From positions 1-64,000 of the forward strand of contig NZ_JABELE010000003.1 of the NCBI RefSeq assembly GCF_013009345.1: a stretch of 64,000 nt of DNA, in the 5' to 3' direction. This DNA comes from Acinetobacter geminorum (lineage in GTDB: Bacteria > Pseudomonadota > Gammaproteobacteria > Pseudomonadales > Moraxellaceae). Made by a program: the position numbers and the translations under genes. Under the pieces are notes generated by a model, which saw only the letters and a list, made by a program, of their open reading frames with translations, was not told the DNA's origin and ran no database searches. Shown piece after piece: positions 44,225 through 52,475 of this stretch. Numbering within the stretch: the first letter of the stretch is position 1; each line of letters opens with the position of its first letter.

Positions 44225-44926
44225 TTAGACAAAAGGACGATATATATAGATTGCAGGTGCATTCATATCACCCAATCCCTTGTTGGTTGTGTTATAGGAT
44301 TGATATGTAAGCTTAATATTATTATATTTCATTGTTTGAGTTACATCATACCAAGACTCTGGATTCACAGCAGTTACTACTGCTGTATGATCAACAGAAT
44401 TACTTGAGCCCCCAATAACAAAATTAAAATCTAAGTAAACAATATCCCCAACTCTAATTTTTGAGAGATCAAGAGGTGATAGAGTTCCATTTACAAGTGT
44501 AGTCTTGGTAACTAGATTTAATCTAACTCCTTTGGACTGTAAACTTGTACTGTTTGCTGAGTATGTGAACATTGGTTGTGCACCACGCCAAGCTATAGTC
44601 TGGCAGGTATTACCTGTTGTATTACATTTATAAAATACACTCGTATTTTGAACAGCCTTAACAGCCGCAGATTGTGAAAGTAAGGTTTGATTCAATGTTT
44701 TAGAATTTGTTATTCCTAATAATCCACCTGATATTGTTTGATTTGCAAAATTAGTGCAATTTCCCCCCTTATCTGAAACATTAATAAATGGGTTTGATGT
44801 TGTACTGTATAACAAATTATAGTTATTTACGGCATAGCTAACCGCCGTCGAAGGTGTATATGCTGCGCTAACAGAATTCGAAACTAATATAATAAATAAG
44901 GATATAATAATATTAGACTTATTCAT
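44225..44926 (-). CDS. Secreted Amidase_6-like cysteine hydrolase
   Basis: Protein of 233 residues with a signal peptide (MNKSNIIISLFIILVSNSVSA). The mature part has the putative-amidase (Amidase_6, PF12671) pattern: AVSYAVNNYNLLY, then GGNCTNFANQTISGG with candidate nucleophile Cys57, AWRG in the middle, RVGDIVYLDF, and DHTAVVTAV with candidate catalytic His180. Such proteins resemble NlpC/P60 enzymes that cut peptide bonds in cell walls, but the substrate is unproved. A further Cys pair (101, 108) could form a disulfide. A+T-rich; probably acquired. First gene of a pair with the anchored protein. Confidence 0.75.
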   Translation of the reverse strand: MNKSNIIISLFIILVSNSVSAAYTPSTAVSYAVNNYNLLYSTTSNPFINVSDKGGNCTNFANQTISGGLLGITNSKTLNQTLLSQSAAVKAVQNTSVFYKCNTTGNTCQTIAWRGAQPMFTYSANSTSLQSKGVRLNLVTKTTLVNGTLSPLDLSKIRVGDIVYLDFNFVIGGSSNSVDHTAVVTAVNPESWYDVTQTMKYNNIKLTYQSYNTTNKGLGDMNAPAIYIYRPFV

Positions 44927-45274
44927 AAAGTTTACCTTTTATTAAAAATAATTAAGGTCGAATTTTAACTTATTTTTATTAATTAAAAAAATATATTATA
45001 TAATTAATGTATTTGTTTTTGGATTAAAATAAATTTTATAAAACTTAGTATGACCATCAAAATTCAATTATTGCATTCCAAAATTCATATCTTGATCTTG
45101 CTTAGGTCAAGGTTTTTCCACTTCCTTTTTCCATTCTTTCATTTGAATGATATTTGCTTCAAGAATTTGGATGTTTTGAGAAATTTTTTCTGTGTACTAG
45201 CTACTTGCGACGAGACTGAATGCTGTACGGTTGAGATTTTTCTACTACACTCTCGTAGTTCGTTGTAATTTGGC
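44927..45274. other. A+T-rich intergenic region upstream of the amidase
   Basis: About 350 bp, strongly A+T-rich near the amidase start, where the promoter of the pair should lie. No operator, terminator or reading frame could be supported. Confidence 0.5.
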
Positions 45275-45520
45275 TCATCCCTCTACCTTGCCATTGATCT
45301 GATCTGTATGGCTCGCTGTATTTTGTTCTAACTCGTGAAATTGCTTCTGTGTTGTGAATAATGAATTTTGTGTTTGCGCTAAGTCTTTCTGTGCGCTCTC
45401 CATTGTCTTTGATTGTGCTAGCAACGATTGGATAATTTTTTGCATTACGCCTAAAGTTTGCTGCTGCAACTGCTTTTGTTGTTGCCATAATTGCTGCTAT
45501 TGTTCTTCGATGATTCTCAT
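45275..45520 (-). pseudogene. Coiled-coil protein gene with in-frame amber codon
   Basis: From the ATG at 45520 the frame reads MRIIEEQ, then TAG at 45497-45499, then QQLWQQQKQLQQQ-TLGVMQKIIQSLLAQSK and on to a TGA at 45275. The 73 residues after the amber codon form a Gln-rich amphipathic helix of coding character. A single CAG to TAG change would explain the break, and the sequence is Gln-rich around it. Internal starts (TTG 45469, ATG 45445) might still make a short form. No clear ribosome site is seen at the first ATG, so the true start is uncertain. It overlaps the 5' end of pncA on the other strand. Confidence 0.5.
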
Positions 45521-45535
45521 GGGATTGAAGATGAC

Positions 45536-46180
45536 ATGAAAATGAATAAACAACCACAAAATGCGGTTTTAATCGTAGTTGATGTACAAAATGGTTTTAC
45601 ACCAGGTGGAAATTTAGCAGTTGCTGACGCCGATACAATTATTCCAACGATTAACCAACTTGCTGATTGTTTTGAAAATGTTGTTCTGACGCAAGATTGG
45701 CACCCAGATAATCATATATCTTTTGCACAAAATCATTCGGGCAAGCAGCCATTTGAAACCATTGAACTCGACTATGGACCACAGGTGCTTTGGCCTAAGC
45801 ATTGTGTACAAGGTACTCAAGATGCCGAGTTTCATCCTGATTTAAATATTCCGACAGCTCAACTGATTATCCGAAAAGGCTTTCATGCTCATATTGATAG
45901 CTACTCGGCTTTTATAGAAGCTGATCACTCTACAACGACGGGTTTAACAGGTTATCTAAAAGAGCGCGGTATTGATACGGTTTATGTGGTCGGAATTGCT
46001 ACAGACTTTTGTGTAGCATGGACTGCTTTAGATGCAGTTAAGCAAGGTTTTAAAACTTTAGTGGTTGAAGATGCTTGTAAAGGGATTGATCTGAATGGTT
46101 CTTTAGAACAAGCTTGGCAAACCATGCAGCAACAAGGCGTTATCCGTATCCAATCGAATGATCTGTTGAGCGAGTTTTAA
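45536..46180 (+). CDS. pncA: Nicotinamidase
   Basis: Protein of 214 residues of the isochorismatase-like fold that deamidates nicotinamide to nicotinate for NAD salvage. The catalytic triad can be placed: Asp16 in VVDVQNGF, Lys in IRKGFHAHIDSYSAF and the nucleophile Cys in GIATDFCVAW. Metal-binding residues lie in QDWHPDNH. I chose the ATG at 45536 with GAAG upstream; a second Met two codons on is possible, and the open frame to 45491 is not needed. Confidence 0.94.
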   Translation: MKMNKQPQNAVLIVVDVQNGFTPGGNLAVADADTIIPTINQLADCFENVVLTQDWHPDNHISFAQNHSGKQPFETIELDYGPQVLWPKHCVQGTQDAEFHPDLNIPTAQLIIRKGFHAHIDSYSAFIEADHSTTTGLTGYLKERGIDTVYVVGIATDFCVAWTALDAVKQGFKTLVVEDACKGIDLNGSLEQAWQTMQQQGVIRIQSNDLLSEF

Positions 46181-46232
46181 GTATATGCTCTAGTTTTTAA
46201 CTTTCATATTTTAATTTTTAGGGATAGAAAGT

Positions 46233-47171
46233 ATGGATGCATTCCTGCGCTTTACCCAATTTATTCAAAAAACTTTTGCCCTATGGGTGATTATTTTTGC
46301 AGCATTAGCGCTATGGCAGCCTGAACTTTTTGTCTGGCTCAAAGCGTACATTCCATGGATTTTGGGCATTATTATGCTTGGCATGGGAATGACCATGACT
46401 GTAGACGACTTTAAAAGTGTATTACAAAGCCCTAAAGCGGTATTGATTGGTGTCGTAGCGCAGTTTGTCGTAATGCCTGGCTTAGCATATGTTCTATGTA
46501 AATTATTTAACTTACCGCCTGAAATTGCGGTTGGGGTCATTTTGGTAGGTTGTTGCCCAGGGGGAACAGCTTCAAACGTGATTACCTATATGGCTAAAGG
46601 CAATGTGGCTTTATCGGTAGCTTGTACATCGGTATCAACGCTTTTAGCTCCTGTATTAACGCCTGCGATTTTCTATCTGCTTGCTAGTCAATGGCTAAAG
46701 ATTGACGCAGCTTCGATGTTTATTTCGATTTTGCAGGTGGTGCTACTACCTATCGTAGTCGGTCTAATTTTAAGAACATGGCTTAAACGTCAGGTCGAAT
46801 CTTATATTCAAGTCATGCCTTTAGTTTCGGTCATTGCAATTGTGGCGATTGTGGCAGCCATTATTGGTGGAAGCAAAGCAGCAATTTTACAGTCGGGTTT
46901 GCTTATTTTAGCTGTGGTGATCTTACATAACGGGCTTGGATATTTATTAGGTTTTACCGCGGCACGTTTCTTTAAACTACCTTATGCGGACAGTAAGGCC
47001 ATTGCTATTGAAGTAGGGATGCAAAACTCTGGCTTAGGTGTTGCGCTCGCAGCAGTACATTTTGCTGCTTCTCCGATTACAGCTGTACCAAGCGCAATTT
47101 TCAGTCTTTGGCATAATATTTCTGGGCCTGCACTAGCGACTTATTGGACAAGTAAACACAAACAAGAATAA
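46233..47171 (+). CDS. Bile-acid:sodium symporter family transporter
   Basis: Inner-membrane protein of 312 residues with 9-10 membrane segments. GCCPGGTASNVITYMAKGNVALSV and EVGMQNSGLGVALAAVHF are the two crossover motifs of the BASS family, which hold the Na+ sites. Bacterial members carry organic anions such as pantoate or pyruvate. It lies 52 bp after pncA in the same direction, so a link with nicotinate metabolism is possible but not shown. Confidence 0.88.
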   Translation: MDAFLRFTQFIQKTFALWVIIFAALALWQPELFVWLKAYIPWILGIIMLGMGMTMTVDDFKSVLQSPKAVLIGVVAQFVVMPGLAYVLCKLFNLPPEIAVGVILVGCCPGGTASNVITYMAKGNVALSVACTSVSTLLAPVLTPAIFYLLASQWLKIDAASMFISILQVVLLPIVVGLILRTWLKRQVESYIQVMPLVSVIAIVAIVAAIIGGSKAAILQSGLLILAVVILHNGLGYLLGFTAARFFKLPYADSKAIAIEVGMQNSGLGVALAAVHFAASPITAVPSAIFSLWHNISGPALATYWTSKHKQE

Positions 47172-47198
47172 CTGTATAAACAACATACATGACAAAAG

Positions 47199-47227
47199 AA
47201 GGCCAAACGAATAGTTTGGCCTTTTCA
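47199..47227 (+). terminator. Terminator after the BASS transporter
   Basis: Stem AAGGCCAAAC/GTTTGGCCTT (10 bp), GAATA loop, then TTTTC. Confidence 0.88.
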
Positions 47228-47347
47228 TTTAAAGCAGATTTTATAGGAGCTTAATTTAGAACTGGTATGTCTTTTGCTTTGGATTGATGCACTAAAAATA
47301 ACGTGAATATGAGTATAAATCGTAAAGAAAAATAAGGCATTTCCTTG

Positions 47348-48691
47348 ATGAACCAGATTTTTAAATTATTTATTCCCATGCTCTCAAGCAATTTAATTCT
47401 AGTTTTAAGTGGATTGGTTGATATTGCTTATGTAGGGCATTTTAGTAACGATCATGTAGCAGCATTATCGGTGACCTTATCTCTATATACAGTGATCTAT
47501 GTCATTGGTATGGGGATTCTACAAGGTGTGATACTTAAGCTTTCAGAAGCTTATGGTTGCCATGACATACCACGTATTCGTCAAATTTTTATTCAAGGCA
47601 TTTGGCTGATGTTATGTTCGGCATTGCTGAGTATTGGCTTGCTTTATTTGTTCCGTGATTTGCCCAAATTGTTTGGTGCATCTGAACATGTTGTTTCAAT
47701 TACTAAAAACTGTATTTGGCTTTTGGTATTTATTTTACCCGCGCATTTATTAATGCGCTTATTTACAGCTTTGTCTCAGGTCACTGAAAATGCGCATAAG
47801 GTTTTATTATCAGATAGTGTTTTCTTCATTCTTAAAATTATTTTGTCCTATCTTTTGATTTATGGTGTCGCTTCATTTTCAATTCCGCCACTTGGTGCAA
47901 TAGGGGCTTTGTTAGCCACTCTCATTGTACGGTGGTTTATGTTGGCTGTTTATTACGTATTTTTCTTGGAAAAAGGATACATCTTTATTGAGCATCCCGA
48001 ACAGTCGATTGAAGATAGCCGAGAAAGTCTGCGGATGATTTTAAAAATAGGTATCCCGACAGCAATTATGGCGTTGATGGACGTTATTGCATTTTGTTCG
48101 GTTGCTATTCTGATTCTGCCTTTTGGGAGTGTGGTGTCAGCAGCACATCAAATTGTCGTGAGCACTGGCGGGTTCATGTTTATTATCCCTTCATCGATTG
48201 TCTCGGCTTATAGCATTTTGGTATCGCGATCTATGGGCAGCGGGAACATGGAAGAAGCAGATAAAATTGCCAGGCAAAGTATATGGGTAATTATGGCAGT
48301 GAGTGGCTGTCTGTCTCTGTGTTTATGGTTGGAGCGGGACTTCATTGTTACGTTCTATTCGGATGATTTGGCCGTGCAGATTTTGGCTGCATCCTTGTTG
48401 TTGATTGTCTGTATGTTTCATTTTCTAGATGGCTTAATGGCGTTATTGACCTCTTTGTTACGCTGTTGGGATGTGTCGATTTTACCGATGCTAATTTTCT
48501 TGGTCGTAGTGTTATGTTTCGGATTAGGCGGTGGTTGGTGGATGGCCTATAAAGGACTGCATTGGCAGGATATCTCGATTTCTGCGATGGGAGTTTATGG
48601 TTTTTGGTGGATGGCTGCCATAAGTTATTTAGTGGCTTGTCTATTGAGTGCCATGTGTTTCCGTTTTAGAAAACAATTAAGAGGGTTTTGA
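47348..48691 (+). CDS. MATE-family efflux transporter
   Basis: Inner-membrane protein of 447 residues with 12 membrane segments in two six-helix lobes. Typical MATE segments include NLILVLSGLVDIAYVGHFSN in TM1 and SAAHQIVVSTGGFMFIIPSSI in TM7-8. It is not AbeM, whose sequence is different. MATE pumps expel cationic drugs with Na+ or H+. The frame opens with TTG at 47345, but ATG at 47348 is the likelier start. Single gene. Confidence 0.9.
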   Translation: MNQIFKLFIPMLSSNLILVLSGLVDIAYVGHFSNDHVAALSVTLSLYTVIYVIGMGILQGVILKLSEAYGCHDIPRIRQIFIQGIWLMLCSALLSIGLLYLFRDLPKLFGASEHVVSITKNCIWLLVFILPAHLLMRLFTALSQVTENAHKVLLSDSVFFILKIILSYLLIYGVASFSIPPLGAIGALLATLIVRWFMLAVYYVFFLEKGYIFIEHPEQSIEDSRESLRMILKIGIPTAIMALMDVIAFCSVAILILPFGSVVSAAHQIVVSTGGFMFIIPSSIVSAYSILVSRSMGSGNMEEADKIARQSIWVIMAVSGCLSLCLWLERDFIVTFYSDDLAVQILAASLLLIVCMFHFLDGLMALLTSLLRCWDVSILPMLIFLVVVLCFGLGGGWWMAYKGLHWQDISISAMGVYGFWWMAAISYLVACLLSAMCFRFRKQLRGF

Positions 48692-48711
48692 TTAGGTAGA
48701 TCAACACAATC

Positions 48712-49182
48712 TTAAAGCAGATGTTCTACTAACCAATCTTCAATCTCATTTTCAGAAATCACTTCAAAACCATGGCGCTGTAAAAGCGCTGTGGTGATTC
48801 CAACTCCCGTAATTTTTTCACCTTGAAAAGTACCGTTATAAATTTTTTGACTACCACAAGATGGACTATTCTCTTTTAAGACGACACAGCTTGCTTTTAT
48901 TTGCTGTGCAATTTCTAGAGTGCGGTAAGCACCTTTCAAATATAGCTTAGTCACATCTAAACCAGATGAATCGGTAATTTTTGCTTTGCCATCTAGCACA
49001 TCTTGACCTGTTCCTCCCACAATTTCTGCGGGTAAACGGGGAGTGGTAAAACCACCTAATAACTCTGGGCATAATGCTTGGGCTTTTTTATTGATCAATA
49101 GTTGCTTAAGTCGGGTATTTGGACAGGATTTACCATCATATCGAACAGGTTCGCCAATTAAACATGCACTGACTAAAAGCAT
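48712..49182 (-). CDS. DUF523 domain protein
   Basis: Protein of 156 residues of the DUF523 family (YbbK-like), with conserved ACLIGEPVRYDG at the start and KENSPSCGSQKIYNG in the second half. Conserved cysteines (in ACL, CPN, CPE and SCG) suggest an iron-sulfur site. Some relatives act as thiouracil desulfurases, but the role of this one is not known. It converges on the MATE gene, 20 bp apart. Confidence 0.9.
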   Translation of the reverse strand: MLLVSACLIGEPVRYDGKSCPNTRLKQLLINKKAQALCPELLGGFTTPRLPAEIVGGTGQDVLDGKAKITDSSGLDVTKLYLKGAYRTLEIAQQIKASCVVLKENSPSCGSQKIYNGTFQGEKITGVGITTALLQRHGFEVISENEIEDWLVEHLL

Positions 49183-49289
49183 AGTTTTCCAAACTCAAAG
49201 CAAGAGAGATTTTTGAAGATAAAGAATCATAAACAGAATATCGAATATGACAATTGATTTTAAAAAAAGACAAATTAAAAGATTACTTA

Positions 49290-49328
49290 AATTATGCAAT
49301 TCATAATTAAGTTATGTATTGCATAATT
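49290..49328. promoter_or_regulatory. Tandem IclR-type operators upstream of hpd
   Basis: Site 1 AATTATG-CAATT-CATAATT (49290-49308) and site 2 AGTTATG-TATTG-CATAATT (49310-49328), each a 7-5-7 palindrome, spaced exactly 20 bp. The same pair in the same spacing lies upstream of fahA. The IclR protein encoded between them is the natural ligand. Confidence 0.72.
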
Positions 49329-49489
49329 TGATTGTTTTTAGTAGCATCTAATTCAAGGTAAATGGCCATTGGAGATCCAACAAGGATGTTGGTCTCCATA
49401 AATCTATAAATGATTTTTAGGAAAAGACGATTTTTAAAGGTTTATTGAAAAATCTCAATCGTACTTTTAGATAACAAAGGACAGTGTGT

Positions 49490-49561
49490 ATGGAAAACAA
49501 ACACCACATGGAACGGAATTTAATCATCAAAGGTTCTACGCTCATCATATCTTCGTTTTAA
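49490..49561 (+). CDS. Possible leader peptide of hpd
   Basis: Frame of 23 codons (MENKHHMERNLIIKG...) with AAAGGA 8 nt upstream, ending TAA that overlaps the ATG of the next small frame (49561). Such chained frames in a leader suggest translational coupling or attenuation. No Tyr or Phe clustering is present, so a classical attenuator is unlikely. It may be spurious. Confidence 0.25.
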   Translation: MENKHHMERNLIIKGSTLIISSF

Positions 49562-49710
49562 TGACTCGTTTTTTTCTCATAGGATGCGTTGGGTTAAGCC
49601 AATTTGACGGTTCAGGTCTTCACCCAATGATGACGTATACTATAGAGAAAGGAGCTGAGTTCATCAGCAATAGAGATAAACGGAACAGGTAATCACCAGA
49701 GGGAAACTAG

Positions 49711-50766
49711 ATGGATATTTTAGAGAACCCATTAGAATTATGCGGTTTTGCATTTATTGAGTTTGTTTCAAAAGAAAATGAATTAGATCCAGTTTTTGAA
49801 ACAATCGGCTTTTCAAAAGTAGCCAAGCATAAATCGAAAGAAGCGTACTTATGGCGTCAAGGAAATATCAATATTATCCTGAATTATCAGCCAGAATCTT
49901 ATGCTTCATTCTTCTTTAATGAACATGGTCCATCTGCTTGTGCGATGGGTTTTAAAACACGTGATGCAGCAAAAGCTTTCCAAAAAGCAGTAGAGCTTGG
50001 TGCTGAACCAATGTATTCAAAAGTTGGGCCAATGGAGCTCAACATTCCGGCAATTAAAGGTATTGGTGGCATGCCAATCTTTTTAGTTGACCGTGATATT
50101 TATGAAAATGACTTTATTTTCTTTGATGATGCCGAGAAACGTCCAGTAGGGGCAGGCTTAAACGAGATTGACCACCTAACTCATAACGTCTACAAAGGCC
50201 GTATGGAGTATTGGGCAAACTTCTATGAAAAAATCTTTAACTTCCAAGAAATTCGCTACTTTGATATTAAAGGTGAATATACAGGTTTAACGTCTAAAGC
50301 ATTAACAGCACCAGACGGTAAGATCCGTATTCCGTTAAACGAAGACTCTGACAAAGGAAACGGTCAAATTGCCGAGTTCCTATCTGACTTTAATGGCGAA
50401 GGTATTCAGCATATCGCGTTTATTTGTGATGACTTAATCTCGACTTGGGATAAGTTAAAAGGTCTTGGTCTGAAATTTATGACACCGCCACCAAATACGT
50501 ATTATGAAATGCTAGAAGATCGTTTACCTGAGCATGGTGAACCGACTGATGAATTAAAACAGCGCGGTATTTTGCTTGACGGTAATACTAAAGACGGTCA
50601 GAAAAAGCTTTTATTGCAAATTTTCTCTGAAAATATGATTGGTCCAGTTTTCTTTGAATTTATTCAACGTAAAGATGATGATGGTTTTGGTGAAGGTAAC
50701 TTCAAAGCGTTATTTGAGTCGATTGAACGTGACCAGATCCGTCGTGGTGTTTTAGAAACTAAATAA
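49711..50766 (+). CDS. hpd: 4-hydroxyphenylpyruvate dioxygenase
   Basis: Non-haem iron enzyme of 351 residues converting 4-hydroxyphenylpyruvate to homogentisate in tyrosine degradation. The two VOC-like halves are clear; iron ligands are His in EIDHLTHNV, His in GIQHIAFICDD and Glu in FFEFIQRK. The C-terminal gating helix region NFKALFESIERDQIRRGVL is normal. AGAGGG before the ATG supports the start. It is the upper step of the maiA-fahA pathway next door and seems to be controlled by the same operators. Confidence 0.97.
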   Translation: MDILENPLELCGFAFIEFVSKENELDPVFETIGFSKVAKHKSKEAYLWRQGNINIILNYQPESYASFFFNEHGPSACAMGFKTRDAAKAFQKAVELGAEPMYSKVGPMELNIPAIKGIGGMPIFLVDRDIYENDFIFFDDAEKRPVGAGLNEIDHLTHNVYKGRMEYWANFYEKIFNFQEIRYFDIKGEYTGLTSKALTAPDGKIRIPLNEDSDKGNGQIAEFLSDFNGEGIQHIAFICDDLISTWDKLKGLGLKFMTPPPNTYYEMLEDRLPEHGEPTDELKQRGILLDGNTKDGQKKLLLQIFSENMIGPVFFEFIQRKDDDGFGEGNFKALFESIERDQIRRGVLETK

Positions 50767-50793
50767 ATAAGCTGAGCTTTATTCCTGATCTTA

Positions 50794-50825
50794 AAAAAAC
50801 CAAGAGTTTGATCTCTTGGTTTTTT
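50794..50825. terminator. Bidirectional terminator
   Basis: Stem AAAAAACCAAGAG/CTCTTGGTTTTTT (13 bp) between the convergent hpd and IclR genes. Confidence 0.92.
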
Positions 50826-50836
50826 ATCGCTATTGA

Positions 50837-51616
50837 TTAGCGGCTTTTAATATATTGATTGATGAGGTTCACTTCATTTTTTAAGATTTCAATCGTTTTA
50901 CTATGAGGGTCGACTGGTAAAAACATTTCGCTATCCAGGGCGACAATACAAAACTCAATACTCTGGTTTGAGTTAAATACAGGTAAACCCACTGCATTAA
51001 TTCCTGTCAGTAAATCACCTTTCGCTGCCGACATTTGTTGCTGGCGAATGGTGTCTTTAAGCTCTGTAAATGCTTGCCAGTTTTGTGGTGCGATGTTTAG
51101 ACCAAGCTCTTGATGCTTTTGCCATTCTGCTTCCATTAATGGGCGAACAAAATGTTCAGGAAGATAAGAAGCAAATAGACGTCCCGCAGCAGAATTGACT
51201 AAAGGCATAATCGAGCCGACTTTAGTAACAATCGAAATAGGGTGGTTTGATTCAATCGACTGAACCACGACAGGGCCTTTTGGTGACCATTTACTAATTT
51301 GTATACCGCAACCAATTTTGTTTTGTAGGTCGTAAATTAAATGCTGTACCAGCTGTAGTGTGTCGCTATGTTGAACACAGTTGAGACCTAAGCGCCATGC
51401 CTGATCACCTAAAGCATATTGTCCATCATCAAGCTGTTTTGCATATTCCATTCGAATAAGGCTAACCAGATAGCGGTGAACCTTGGCAGGATGCATTTCT
51501 AGCTTGCTAGACAGATCTTTGAGAATAATAGGTTGATTGTGCTCTAAAAGGGCGTTTAGTACAGATAAACCGACTTCAAGTGATTGAACCCCCCCAGATA
51601 CTTTTTCTTCAATCAT
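50837..51616 (-). CDS. IclR-family regulator of tyrosine catabolism
   Basis: Protein of 259 residues: N-terminal winged helix (about 10-65, SLEVGLSVLNALLEHNQPIILKDLSSKLEMHPAKVHRYLVSLIR) and C-terminal IclR effector domain. It lies between hpd and the fahA-maiA-VOC operon and is the only regulator there. It plays the position of HmgR, the homogentisate-responsive repressor of Pseudomonas putida, though the family alone does not prove the ligand. The tandem palindromes upstream of hpd and fahA are its probable sites. Confidence 0.85.
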   Translation of the reverse strand: MIEEKVSGGVQSLEVGLSVLNALLEHNQPIILKDLSSKLEMHPAKVHRYLVSLIRMEYAKQLDDGQYALGDQAWRLGLNCVQHSDTLQLVQHLIYDLQNKIGCGIQISKWSPKGPVVVQSIESNHPISIVTKVGSIMPLVNSAAGRLFASYLPEHFVRPLMEAEWQKHQELGLNIAPQNWQAFTELKDTIRQQQMSAAKGDLLTGINAVGLPVFNSNQSIEFCIVALDSEMFLPVDPHSKTIEILKNEVNLINQYIKSR

Positions 51617-51835
51617 TTAAATACCCTTAATAAATTTACTTCAGCTGTTAAACGTGGCGATCAAAACATAAATTGAAATTGGCGCGTTTTACATCATGCC
51701 TGAGCCTAGTGAAAAATAGAAATCACCTTTTTCTATTAGCGAAATTGACATGTTTAATAACCAACAATTTTCTAAAATCACTATGCTCTTATTTATAGCG
51801 CAATTTTCTAGAAATTTAGCGGTTTTAAATAATAT

Positions 51836-51892
51836 AAATCGGCATTGATATAGAACTGCTCTTAAAACAATTCTAATCAATGCCGATTTTTT
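51836..51892 (-). terminator. Terminator of the fahA-maiA-VOC operon
   Basis: Long stem: AAATCGGCATTGAT pairs with ATCAATGCCGATTT, then TAGAA with TTCTA after a one-base bulge; 15-nt loop. Its A/T-rich base lies 17 bp from the VOC gene stop. Confidence 0.82.
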
Positions 51893-51909
51893 AGTGCGCT
51901 CTTTAAAAA

Positions 51910-52458
51910 TTAGGTTCCTAACTCTTCTTCATGCAAGAAATGAGTATGGTGCGGAGCGCGTTTGGTTTTGCTCCATTCCTCTAACATTTCAGTTTTCATT
52001 TCTTCAGTAATTTTTGCAATTTTTTCTTCAGCATGAGCATCGTTATAAGTCAGTTCTAAACGATGACCATTTGGATCGAAGAAGTAAATTGAGTGGAAAA
52101 TGCCATGGTTAGTCACACCTAAGACTTTCACACCATTTTCTTCTAAATGTTGCTTGGCAGCCATCAACGCATTTAAGTCTTCAACTTCAAAAGCAATATG
52201 CTGCACCCATTGAGGCGTATTTTCATCTCGGCCCATTTCTGGTTGAGTTGGCAATTCAAAAAATGCCAAAACGTTACCTTGACCAGCATCTAAGAATAAA
52301 TGCATATATGGGTCAAAGGCTTTAGTTGACGGCACATGGTCTTCAGCAAAAGCTAAAATGAAATCCATATTGAGCATTTTTTTATACCACTCAACAGTTT
52401 CTTTCGCATCCTTACAACGATATGCAACGTGATGTATTTTTTTAATGGCAAATGTCAT
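51910..52458 (-). CDS. VOC extradiol-type dioxygenase, candidate homogentisate dioxygenase
   Basis: Protein of 182 residues, one vicinal-oxygen-chelate module pair. The metal triad of type I extradiol dioxygenases is visible: His10 (HHVAYRC), His87 (WVQHIAFEVED) and Glu135 (GHRLELTY). The NHGIFHSIYFFDPNG stretch (117-131) closely resembles the catechol 2,3-dioxygenase active-site segment with its acid/base His and Tyr. A helical tail rich in Lys/Glu follows. AGGAG supports the start at 52458. It is third gene of fahA-maiA-VOC. I infer it opens homogentisate, because no HmgA-type gene is present; a glyoxalase role is the alternative. Confidence 0.72.
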   Translation of the reverse strand: MTFAIKKIHHVAYRCKDAKETVEWYKKMLNMDFILAFAEDHVPSTKAFDPYMHLFLDAGQGNVLAFFELPTQPEMGRDENTPQWVQHIAFEVEDLNALMAAKQHLEENGVKVLGVTNHGIFHSIYFFDPNGHRLELTYNDAHAEEKIAKITEEMKTEMLEEWSKTKRAPHHTHFLHEEELGT

Positions 52459-52475
52459 ATTAAAACTCCTTTTTA

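Larger units (their letters stand above)
49183..49710. other. Long hpd upstream region
   Basis: About 530 bp. It contains two tandem palindromic operators (49290-49328) and then a leader of up to 380 nt. In the leader a 23-codon frame (49490-49561, AAAGGA site) overlaps a 43-codon frame (49561-49692) in TAATG fashion. The regulatory roles are inferred; the DUF523 promoter must also be here. Confidence 0.6.

Noticed and set aside
45201..45557. Open frame of 118 codons antisense to the pncA start
   Set aside because: Basic, irregular composition. A different frame in the same place (45275-45520) has a clear amphipathic coding pattern.
49486..49692. GTG-started frame of 68 codons upstream of hpd
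   Set aside because: Its first third lacks coding pattern. If anything is translated here, the overlapping 23- and 43-codon frames are more plausible, and they are reported with low confidence.
51689..51880. Open frame of 63 codons between the IclR gene and the VOC gene
   Set aside because: Overlaps the operon terminator hairpin (51836-51892), lacks a ribosome site and is not protein-like.
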